The notes beneath the pieces were generated by a model, which was not told the DNA's origin, made no database searches, and saw only the letters and a program-made list of their open reading frames with translations. A stretch of DNA of 64,000 bases, taken from assembly GCA_036346355.1 (NCBI GenBank), contig CM070572.1, forward strand, positions 38,477,944 to 38,541,943, in the 5' to 3' direction. Both the position numbers and the translations under genes were made by a program. Source of the DNA: Rhipidocladum racemiflorum. Taxonomy: Eukaryota; Streptophyta; Magnoliopsida; Poales; Poaceae. Of the stretch, positions 55,111-64,000 are shown piece after piece (the first letter of the stretch is position 1; every line of letters begins with the position of its first letter).

Positions 55111-57350
55111 TGTAACATCCCCAATTTCGGTCTTATGTCAAAATCTAATTTAAACTAATTAAATTCAAAATATAGTTGTTCCTTGATGTTTAAATTAATC
55201 TGGCATCCTTATCCTTCCGAAATTGGAGTTCCATCCTTCATCGTCTGAAAAATCGAATTTCCAAATTTCGGTCCATACCTAAAATTCCACCTGGGTTCGA
55301 AAATGCTCTAAAAATCCCGAAACCTATTGCATTAGGCTCCAAATGTTCCAAAAACATATTGAGAATTTTTCCCAAGATTTTTGGAGATCCTCTGGTATTT
55401 TATCGCTCGCGGTCTTTCGTTAAATGACCATTATTCGTCCCGGAATATTCTGAATTCCAAATTTTGTGAAACTAATTTTATTGGGTTCCAATTATTCCCT
55501 AATACTTTTGGGAATTTTTTCAGGATTTGTAGACCATTTTTTCAAATTTTTCTCTCGCGCGTTATCTCTCACTTACCTTCGACCAACCGGAAAGCGCCAC
55601 ATGGCGGGCACGTAGCTCCATCCTCAAGCTTGGAAAGACCAGCACGAGTGTTCTTCCAGCAAAGCCCATTCATGGCTTCTCTCAATAAATCCTCCATAAC
55701 TTCCGCATTGTTGCCCCAAATCACTCCCAGCCGGATCCGTTGGAATGATAACGGCGAGGAGTTTCCATTCCCCACGATCCTTAGTCCTTAATCTCGTCGG
55801 AAACGGTTCCATTAACCAAAAACCGAAAAGGGCTCAAACATGCATAACGCGGCCGTTTCAACTCCAAATCACGCACTTCCACCTCCATTAGCTTCGTTTT
55901 GGAGTCCCCTAACCCGTGCACACACTTTCCCTTTGCCTCTCCACGCCATTTGTTCAGGAACACGAAGGAATCGGCGTTGAACACCGTTTTTCTTCACCGT
56001 CGGTTGTCGGCGAAATTCATCGTCTCCGGTGGGTTGTTCTTTAATTCCTCGCAATCGTAGACACCTATAGATGTCCTCTAGTTGGGGTTCCAATCAAATT
56101 GCAAGTTCCTCTTTCAAATTCTTACAATTTTTGGTTTTCTTTTCCATGCTCTGTTCAGTGGTCATGCCCATGCCCGTCGCCGCCGTCCGGCGGGCCATCA
56201 TGCCGTCGTCGGCCCTCCGACGTGTCCCGCGCCGCCCCCGCGCCCTCGCTGGTCCCGCACGCCCGCCCACCGGCGTCGTCGCCGCCTCCTGGAAAGTGGG
56301 TGCCTGATAGAGGCAAGTTGGTGGAATGTGGGTGCCTGATAGAGGCAAGTTGTACTCCCCACACGGCGCAAGAGGGGGCTTCTGTACTGGGTAGATAGAA
56401 CACTAACAGTGGTGAAACCTCAGCGAGTGGGTCGGGTTAGACATATACATTATAAAGGCCTTGTCGTGATATCTCTGCCGACACACCAAAGGAAGTGTGT
56501 TAATAGTACTTGGCACTAAGAGAATATCATGTCTTGTAGGTAAAGTTGTACACCTCTGCAGAGTTAAAACTATTCGAATAGCCGTGCCTGCGGTCAAAGG
56601 CAAAGCAAAGAATGCTTTCATACTGGTAGACTTTGGTTTTGGTTTTGAAAATAAATAAGGTTTTGTTTTGGGGTTCAGGAGTGGTTAGAACTCTCGGATG
56701 TTTAATTGGCGGATTAAGCCAACCAGGTAGATGGAACCTGTTTTGATCATGACGGATAGAGTCATGAATTGGATGACCATAATCTTTTAAAATGTGGCGG
56801 ATAGGGCCTTTATACTGGTGATGGTGGATAGAACCTTCACTAGACTATTAAATACTTCAATTGCTAAAATAATTATTAAAATGTGATTTATGAAAATTAT
56901 TACTAAGTATGGTTTGTTGAAACTTGGCTTTATGCAAAAGAACCACAATAAACCTTCTTTGGAAAGCCCTACATGTGCATACTTTCCCAGACTTGCTGAG
57001 TACTTTTGTACTCACAAGCTACACAAATGTTGTTCTCAGAAAACTACCAGGATGCAGCCGAAGACGGTGAGTTCTATGAAGAGGAGTTCTTTGAAGATCG
57101 CCAAAACAACTAAGCGCGCGTTCCTAGTCGTCGCCTGTGGAGTTTTATAGGTTTTATCTCTTGTTGCTTTTATTTCCGCTGTCGTGAACTCTGGTCATGT
57201 GACCGAGTGATGTAATAATAGCCATGTGGCTGATACTTTTTGTTTATTATAACATTTCGTTCTATTCAGTAATGATTCTTCACTGTCTGACTGTGTGTAC
57301 TAGTACAGAAATACTCAGGAGATTTCGGATAGCCAATCCGGGGTCTCACA
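55111..57350 (+). repeat. 5' LTR (D) of the gypsy element
   Basis: TGTAACATCCCC to GGGGTCTCACA. Same family as LTR C but lacking about 2.3 kb between a GC-rich part (56170-56290) and CACACGGCGCAAGAGGG (56357). A 34-bp unit, GTGGGTGCCTGATAGAGGCA plus flank, is duplicated at 56297-56351 beside that breakpoint. Confidence 0.9.
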
Positions 57351-57354
57351 GCGG

Positions 57355-57370
57355 TGGTATCAGAGCCAGG
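57355..57370 (+). promoter_or_regulatory. Primer binding site (tRNA-Met initiator)
   Basis: TGGTATCAGAGCCAGG, four bases after the LTR end. Confidence 0.9.
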
Positions 57371-57918
57371 TTGACTGTAGGACATGACCTAGTTAGAATG
57401 GCAAGCCATAAGGATTAGTATTTTTATTAAAATCTATTTATAAAATTTTAAGTTCCTTTGCTTCTATCTTTCCTATCTTAGCATCTTCATCTTATATCGT
57501 CTTCTATTTAAAATATTTTGATGTTCTTGTCTCGTCTCAAAATTCATAGATGCTTTTCTTTACTTCATTTGTCGAGAAGGAGGAGTCTACTTTAGCAGTG
57601 ATGAGCCCAGCAAGGAGGATCCGTTTTCTCGTGTCCCTAAGGAGTGTGAAGGGAGTAGATAGTTTTAGTCTTTGCCCATAGCACCTATCTTTCTTTCATG
57701 CTAGAACGGTTAATATTTGTGTGTGATGGTCTGTATCGTGCTTTTTGCGCTAGTGATACAACCATCTTATCAAAACTATTTTGTTTTTAATTAAGATTTT
57801 TGTGGTGGTTCTTTCAGTGTTGTTGTTCTTGTTTTTCTGGTGGGTGTTGTTTAGTCCCCCTATCTTCTTATCTTTGCTATTCCCTCTTTCCTTGTGCTTT
57901 CCCCGCCCTTGGGTACAG

Positions 57919-59110
57919 ATGGAGAATCCTGGAAGAGGTCGTGGTAGAGGAAGAAGAGGAGGTCGCGGTAGAGGCCGTGGTCGCGGTCATGGACGAGTGC
58001 CGTTCTAGGATGAGGAGCATCTGGAGCAACAACAGCATCAGGAACAAGAGCATGTGCAACCACCCGCAGCTCAGCAAGAGCCAGTGCCACCCCCACCCCC
58101 GATTCATCCACCTAATTTGGAACAAATGATGGCAATGCAGCTTCAAATTCTTCAAGCTTTGGCGCAGAATGCCCTCAACCAACCTCAAGCCGCCGCAGCT
58201 CAGGCAGCAGCTCAGTCGCCCTAGTCCAAGTTTGGGGAATTCATGAGGACTAGACCCCCAACCTTTGCTGGATCCGTGGATCCCTTGGAAGCTGACGACT
58301 GGCTCAAGGAAGCCAAGAGGAAACTCTACTTGGCCCAGTGTGATGAAGTGGAGAGTGTGCGGTTTGCATCGCACCAACTTAAGGGTATAACAGCTAGCTG
58401 GTGGGAGAATTACTATGCCGCCCACGAAGATGTCCAGAATATCTCTTGGAATGAGTTTGTTGAAGCTTTTCGGGCTACTCATATTCCTAAAGGGATTATG
58501 GAGATGAAGAGGAGAGATTCCATAAGTTGCAGCAAGGAAATCTCTCAATATCAGAATACCTGAACCATTTCACTCAGCTCTCCAGATATGCCACTAAAGA
58601 TGTTGCCACGGATGAGGCAAAGATCTGGCGCTTTATGGAGGGTCTTGATCCCAATATCAAGGTTCAGCTGGTGTCGAACGACTTCCCTTCTTTCTAGCAT
58701 ATGATGAACAAGGCTCTAATCCACAAAGATGCTCAGCGCCAGCTTTTTGAGTCAAGAAAATGGAAGATGATGTTCCAGAATCAGCGTGGTGCTAGCAGTT
58801 CAAGACCTCGCACCTTTCAGCAGCAGCCCAGCCGGCCAGCAATTCCTAGTGCTTCTAGGACCTCTATGTCCACTCCTCGTCCGAGTGGTCAAGCCCCTGG
58901 TGGTAACACAGGAAATCAAGCCCAGAAGAGCAACACCGCAACTGCAGGAGTTCGGTGCTTCAATTGCAGGGAGATGGGACATTACGCGAGTAATTGTCCT
59001 CAGAAGCGTCAGCCTGTAACCCCAGTTCGGTCAACTTGGGGACCACCTGCTCGCGCCCTAGCACTAGCTCAAGGGAGAGGTACGCTGCAGACCCCGCGTA
59101 CTATCGGAAG
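57919..59110 (+). pseudogene. gag: gag of the gypsy element
   Basis: Start ATG 57919 (MENPGRGRGRGRRGG). A Gln/Pro-rich part is followed by the retrotransposon gag domain (RTRPPTFAGSVDPLEADDWL at 58245, SWWENYYAAHED near 58400) and the CCHC zinc knuckle CFNCREMGHYASNC (about 58957). Stops at 58006, 58222 and 58695, and a two-base insertion near 58517, break it. Gag would form the particle that packages element RNA. Confidence 0.9.
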
Positions 59111-59500
59111 AGGGCGTGTTAACCACGTCACAGCTGAGGAAGTTCAGGATGCACTAGACGTGGTATATGGTAAGTTCTTTGTCCACTCAGTACCTGCATC
59201 AGTATTATTCGATTCTAGTGCAAGTCATTCCTTCATATCAGAGTACTTGGTTAGAAAGCATGGTTGGGAAACAGTTCAGTTAAGAAATCCCTTGTTAGTT
59301 CAATCCCCTGGTAAAGAACTAAGAACAACTGCTATTTGCTCAAAAATGGATATAGTGATAAAAGGAATAAAGTTCCTACCGAACATGATATTACTGGACA
59401 CTAAGGGTATAGAAGTAATCCTTGGAATAGACTAGTTAACCAAGTACAAGGGTCAGATAGACTGTGCAAGTAGAGCTATCTCTCTTACTAGTCCTTAGGG
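59111..59500 (+). pseudogene. Aspartic protease of the gypsy element
   Basis: VLFDSSASHSFISEYLV at about 59203 is the retroviral-type protease active-site segment. The usual DSG is DSS, so the flap/active-site Gly is lost. Stops at 59433 and 59496. Confidence 0.8.
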
Positions 59501-59559
59501 AATTCGGGTAGAGTTCCTGACCAATCTTTCCTCTAAGGGGGGTAGCACCCTGAACCGTC

Positions 59560-60381
59560 TGAAAGGTACATCGTTGGAGAACGTGCTTATAGTGAATGAA
59601 TACCCATATGTATTCCCAAAGGATTTGCCTGGTATGCCACCAGACCGGGACATCGAGTTCGTAATTGAGCTTGTACCTGGTATGGCTCCAATCTCAAAGA
59701 GGTCGTATCGGCTACCTGCTATGAGTTAGCAGAAATGAAGAAATAGATTGAAGAACTAGAGAAAGGATTCATTAGGCCCAGTTCATCACCATGGGGATCA
59801 CCGGTAATTTTCATCAAGAAAAAGGATGGTAGTTTGAGGATGTGCATAGATTAACGCTCCTTGAATGAGGTCACAATCAAGAATAAGTACTCGTTGCCAA
59901 AGATAGATGATCTATTCGATCAGTTGAAAGGAGCTCAAGTATTCTCAAAAATTGATTTGAGATTAGGGTATCATCAGCTCAAGATAAGGAAAGAGGATAT
60001 TCCGAAGACAGCTTTCACTACCCGGTATGGACTGTACAAGTTTACAGTGATGTCATTTGGTTTGACAAATGCACCCTCCTATTTCATGAATCTAATGAAT
60101 AAAGTATTCATGGAATACCTGGACAAGTTCGTAGTAGTCTTCATTCACGACATTCTTGTCTACTCCAAGAGCCGAAAAGAACATGAGGACCATCTAAGAA
60201 TGGTCTTGGAGGCATTAAGATAACATCAGCTGTATGCCAAGTTCAACAAGTGTGACTTTTGGTTGAAAGAAGTTTCTTCCTTGGGTCATGTTGTTTCTGC
60301 TGGAGGAATAGCAGTAGACCCTGCAAAAGTAATGGATGTTTTGGATTGGAAGCAACCTAAGTCAGTCCCGGATATCCGAAG
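59560..60381 (+). pseudogene. Reverse transcriptase of the gypsy element, first part
   Basis: Motifs: YPYVFPKDLPGMPPDRDIEF (59600), FIRPSSSPWGSPVIFIKKKD (59770), NEVTIKNKYSLPKIDDLFDQ (59863), FSKIDLRLGYHQ, SFGLTNAPSYFMN (60055) and FIHDILVYS (about 60145). The last is the catalytic F/YxDD motif with His for the first Asp. Stops at 59744, 59852 and 60221 and a two-base insertion near 59721 also break it. It continues after solo LTR E. Confidence 0.92.
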
Positions 60382-62607
60382 TGTGACACCCCAGAATATG
60401 ACATTTTAGAATTCGGCATTTTGGTACGACTTTATAGCGTGTTTTTGGGCCGTTTTCGGGTGTTTGGGCCTCTCCGGCGTACTTTGGGCCTTGGCGGTTA
60501 AATTGGGCCTCCGGTGGAAGGGTTTGGGCCCAAGGGGGGACTTTTGGGCAGCCAAATCTGGCTCCCACCCCTTGGTGCGCCCCCACTCCCTTTCCCAACC
60601 CTATCCGCCACCCCCTAGCCTCCCATGCGCCTCCACCCTTCCCCTTCCTCTCCATCTTCCCCCATGGCGCCACCACCTCTCCCCTCCCCTCTCCACCCTC
60701 CTTGCTGCCCTTAGGGGAGCTCCCCACCTCGCCACCTCACTGTCCCCTCCATCGGGAAGCCCCGCAACGAGGAGATCCGGCGATTCCGGCGCGAGGAGGA
60801 CGATCGGGGAACCCGGGAGGAAGGATTTCGGCGTTCGTCGTTCTTCGGGCTGAGGTATGGCATGGGTAATCCTTGGGGTTGGTCTAGGTGCTGTGCTAGA
60901 GGGTATTTGGATGCTTTTAGATCAAGTGGTGGTGCTGTGATTGGGTAGATTAGATGAAAACTAGAGTTTGCCACGTTCTCTGCTTCGGGCAGATTGTGCA
61001 GTCGACCTAGGGCATCCGTTTTCACGATTTTAGATTCGGAATTTGGTCATCTGCCTGTTGAATAAGTTGTAGGTAACTTCAATACCTTTCAGTGGACATA
61101 AAGAACATCCAATTCCGCCTAGCCGTTTGAAAGTTATGCTCGATTTACCGAACATGTTCAAATCTGTGACGTAGCTGGGACAGAACGTAGTATTTTGTAG
61201 ATTAAACAATGTTAGAGGCCGAATCAGTTTTTCCATATACTTAGAAAAAGTTAGGAAATTTCCTAAGCTACGCGAGGATGTACTCGTTTACTCGATTTGG
61301 AGAACTAGAACTCAAGTTATGCTAGGTTGAAGTCCGCTGTCCCGGGAGGACAGATTCTCTGTTTTTCGTTTTCGGGGGTAGTTTGCGTAATCGGGGTAGA
61401 TGAGTTAGTATGTACTATTTTGTGGGCACATTTTGAGTATGTGGTACGTATGTGCAGGTGGTGTGACCCCGGGAGTGCCCTCAACCTCTCGCCAATCCGT
61501 CGCCCGAGGTTAAGGCAAGTGTATTGTAATGGGTAGTGTAATGTATGTTGCTAATTGTGACTAGATGCAAAATTGCTTACATGATGTGTTATCTTGTCAT
61601 GATTATATGTTGTGATATCTTGCCATAGTTATTGCTTGCCAATGTTATGATGAAAATGGACTATTATGATGCTATGCCATGTTTAGTTCAATTTGATGCA
61701 AGTTGTTTATGTTTATGGCATATGTTGCATACATGGCATGAAAGGTGGTCCGATCGGTGAGAACGTCATAACTAGTCCGGTAAGGTCGGTGAGAAAGTTA
61801 TGACTAATCCGGAGTGCCATGGTTGTAAGACCTACCTCGTGATTCCACCCACGTGGTGAGTGGAAGCGATGTGTAGGCACCCTCCATCTACAGGATGGAA
61901 GGGGGAGAGGGTGCACGCCGACGGGTGTGCACTCAGCAATACCGGTATATGCTTCCAGGAGACATGTGCATCGCATTGCATTGCATACATGATGATGAAA
62001 ATGAGTTGTGAACAATGTGCTTTGTCATGGCTACGATGTTGTGGATGAAATTATGATTTGAGTATGATGTTAAAGTATGGTATGTATTGTTGTTGGTATT
62101 GATTTATTCTTTATGATCCATTGCAATATGCTTGCTGAGTGATGAACTCACGCTTGTGTTTATATTGTTTTTCTTAGGTACCTTGACACCGTCATGTGGG
62201 AAAGGGGCTTAGCGGCACATCATCACATAATTTCCACACAAATAGATAATATTTACCTTTCGGATTTGTGATCATGATTCTAGTGTGATGAAACTAGGAT
62301 TATGATTTGTTCATGAGTTTGTTTATATTATTTACTTCGTTTAGCCCATGGAGTGGTTAAATGCATTATGCTAGACTTAAATAATTGCTATGTCACCTGT
62401 TATTGCTGCTTTAGATGCTTCCCATTATGATATATCTTGTGATATTTTGTTGTTGCTTCGAATCATGGATAAACAAAGGAGATGCTGCCGAAATTTTCGG
62501 TTCTAGCATTTGCTCCTTTGCTGTAATTTATCTTTATTTGAGGTTTTTAGATGTTGTTTAATCTATGTTTGGTAACATTCAGGCATAATAAATGCCGGGG
62601 TGTTACA
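60382..62607 (+). mobile_element. Solo LTR E (2.2 kb), TSD CGAAG, inside the gypsy pol
   Basis: Starts TGTGACACCCC, ends GGGGTGTTACA, and is flanked by CGAAG at 60377-60381 and 62608-62612. The pol frame continues across it (VPDIRS before; GLAGYYRRFIEG after). A C-rich part (60560-60850) produces spurious frames on both strands. Orientation is taken from AGGCAAGT and CTTGCTGAGT landmarks shared with LTRs A-D. Confidence 0.9.
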
Positions 62608-63390
62608 CGAAGTTTCCTTGGTTTGGCAGGGTACTATCGGCGATTTATTGAAGGTTTTTCGAAGATTGCAAGACCTCTCACCTAGCTTCTTAAGAAGGAT
62701 AAGAAGTTTGAGTGGACCAAATCCTACGAGCAGAGTTTTCAGGAATTGAAGAAGAAGTTTACTTCATCGCCCGTGCTTGTTCTGCCGGATATTCATAAGG
62801 ATTTTGAAGTTTACTGTGATGTTTCAAAGCAAGGTCTTGGGTGTGTTTTGATGTAGGAAGGAAAAGTGATAGCCTATGCTTCAAGACAACTGCGACCCCA
62901 TGAAGAAAGCTACCCAACTCATGACTTGGAGTTAGCAGCAGTTGTACATGCACTCAAGATTTGGAGGCATTATCTCATTGGCAATAGGTGTGAGATCTAT
63001 ACGGATCATAAGAGTCTGAAATACATTTTCACTCTGTCAGATATCAACCTGAGGCAGAGAAGATGGTTAGAATTAGTGAAGGATTATGACATCGGTATTC
63101 ATTACCATCCCGGAAAAGCTAATGTTGTTGCGGATGCTTTGAGCAGGAAGTGCTACTGCAACAATGTGATGGTTCAAGAAAGTCAGCGAGAACTCTATGA
63201 AGAATTTCAACGTCTCAACTTGGAGTTGGTAAATGAAGGTTGCATTTTCAATGTAGAAGTGCAATCAACCCTGGAAGATCAGATTAGAGAGGCTCAAAAG
63301 AATGATAAGGGTATCGCAGACTTAAAAAAATGAAATGAAGAAAGGAAAATCCCCTGGATTTTCGGAAGATGAGAAGGGGATCAAGGAATT
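62608..63390 (+). pseudogene. RT C-terminus and RNase H of the gypsy element
   Basis: GLAGYYRRFIEGFSKIARPL (62618), then VLVLPDIHKDFEVYCDVSKQ (62773), KVIAYASRQLRPHEESYPTH (62863), ELAAVVHALKIWRHYL, YTDHKSLKYI (62998) and YHPGKANVVADALSRK (63103): the RT connection and RNase H with its Asp/Glu/Asp residues visible. Stops at 62683 and 62854. A shift in an A-run near 63327 and a small deletion near 63390 separate it from integrase. Confidence 0.9.
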
Positions 63391-64000
63391 GTGGTTTTGA
63401 AGGAGGCCCATGATTCTGTGTATTCTATTCACCTGGGAAGTACGAAGATGTACTTGGATTTGAAAGAAAGGTATTGGTGGTCCAATATGAAAAGAGAAGT
63501 TGCCGACTTCGTGGCTCGTTGTGATGTTTGTCAGCTGGTAAAAGCAGAACGTCAAAGACCTGCTGGTCTATTGCAACCTTTGCAAGTTCCTATTTGGAAA
63601 TGGGAAAAAATAGGGATGGATTTCATCACTGGACTCCCCAGAACTAAGTCTGGATATGACTCTATTTGGGTCATTGTGGACAGATTAACTAAAGTTGCCC
63701 ATTTCATTCCTGTGAAGACAACTTATTATGGTGATAAGCTCGCGGAACTATATATGGCCAAAATTGTGTGTTTGCACAGAGTGTCAAAGAAGATTATGTC
63801 AGATCGAGGTTCCCAGTTTACCTCGAGATTTTGGCAGAAGTTACATGAAGTTTTAGGCACGAATCTGAATTTCAGTACTGCTTACCATCCATAGACGGAT
63901 GGTCAAATGGAAAGGGTAAATCAAATCCTAGAAGATATGTTGAGAGCTTGTGCCTTGACTTATAAAGGTTCTTGGGATCAGAATTTGCCCTATACAGAAT
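63391..64000 (+). pseudogene. Integrase of the gypsy element (partial)
   Basis: An N-terminal HHCC zinc domain (H in EAHDS and SIHLG; CDVCQ at 63520) and the catalytic core with Asp in GMDFITGLP (63615) and SDRGSQFT (63799) and Glu in TDGQMERVNQ (63895). A stop at 63892 falls just before that Glu motif. The frame then stays open to the window edge, where the gene is cut. Confidence 0.92.

Larger units (their letters stand above)
55111..64000 (+). mobile_element. Ty3-gypsy retrotransposon (chromovirus-like), 5' LTR to integrase
   Basis: 5' LTR 55111-57350, primer binding site at 57355, gag, protease, reverse transcriptase, RNase H and integrase in Ty3-gypsy order, continuing past the window. 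Solo LTR E (60382-62607) splits it. The gag/RT style suggests a Tekay/Del-like chromovirus, which the unseen 3' end (chromodomain) would settle. Eleven or more stops and several shifts show it is dead. Confidence 0.95.

Noticed and set aside
60362..60853. Pro-rich open frames near 60464 and on the minus strand
   Set aside because: They fall in the C-rich part of solo LTR E and cross its boundary.
1..64000. tRNA, rRNA or snoRNA genes
   Set aside because: None was recognised by eye. tRNA-like words found (TGGTATCAGAGC) are retrotransposon primer sites. A tRNAscan-SE run would be decisive.

Overview
The window is nuclear DNA of a grass (Poaceae). It has plant-type interrupted genes, CACTA elements that end in CACTACTACAG with 3-bp target duplications, Tourist- and hAT-like MITEs, Ty3-gypsy LTRs of 2-4.5 kb, and one intact GC-rich single-exon AP2/ERF gene typical of grasses. 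The species cannot be fixed from the sequence alone. Nearly everything else is transposon sequence, much of it nested.

Layout. 1-3017 is the 3' half of a CACTA element (E0) with Transposase_24, a DUF8039-like domain and a Ulp1-like protease. 3018-10648 is intergenic DNA carrying two Tourist-like MITEs, a 1.5-kb non-autonomous LTR element on the minus strand (7739-9260) and a hAT-type MITE (9381-9782). 10649-20321 is the first exon and leader of a NOP58 gene fragment on the minus strand. That exon is split by a solo LTR (A), which is itself split by a 5'-truncated CACTA element (E1, 13134 to about 19706). 20322-33009 is an almost complete 12.7-kb CACTA element (E2) with CAT target duplications. 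It carries a decayed TNPD transposase, a second gene (Transposase_24, DUF8039-like, Ulp1-like), a small solo LTR (F), and captured pieces of NSN1 and cactin. 33013-33746 is the end of another CACTA element (E3).

The only gene that looks alive is a DREB A-4/TINY-like transcription factor at 37450-38133 (minus), with a (GA)26 tract just upstream. From 40557 on, repeats resume: a CACTA fragment split by a hAT MITE, a Tourist MITE, solo LTR C (42274-46818, minus), intergenic minisatellites, solo LTR B (52262-54507), and a Ty3-gypsy element (55111 to beyond the window) whose reverse-transcriptase region is split by solo LTR E (60382-62607).

Three patterns stand out. (1) In E1 and E2 a cluster of the element's own terminal-type repeats sits inside the element, directly upstream of the TATA box of the second gene, so both element genes may answer to the same repeat-binding protein. 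(2) The otherwise divergent LTRs A, B, C and E, and in part D, share an AG-GCAAGT donor-like site, a GAGTAC hairpin, an acceptor-like site and, in A, B and D, a short acidic reading frame; this suggests a conserved spliced LTR transcript. (3) Most premature stops in the gypsy polyprotein are CAG-to-TAG changes, as expected from deamination of CHG-methylated cytosine. All domain names are from recall and reading; no database search was run.
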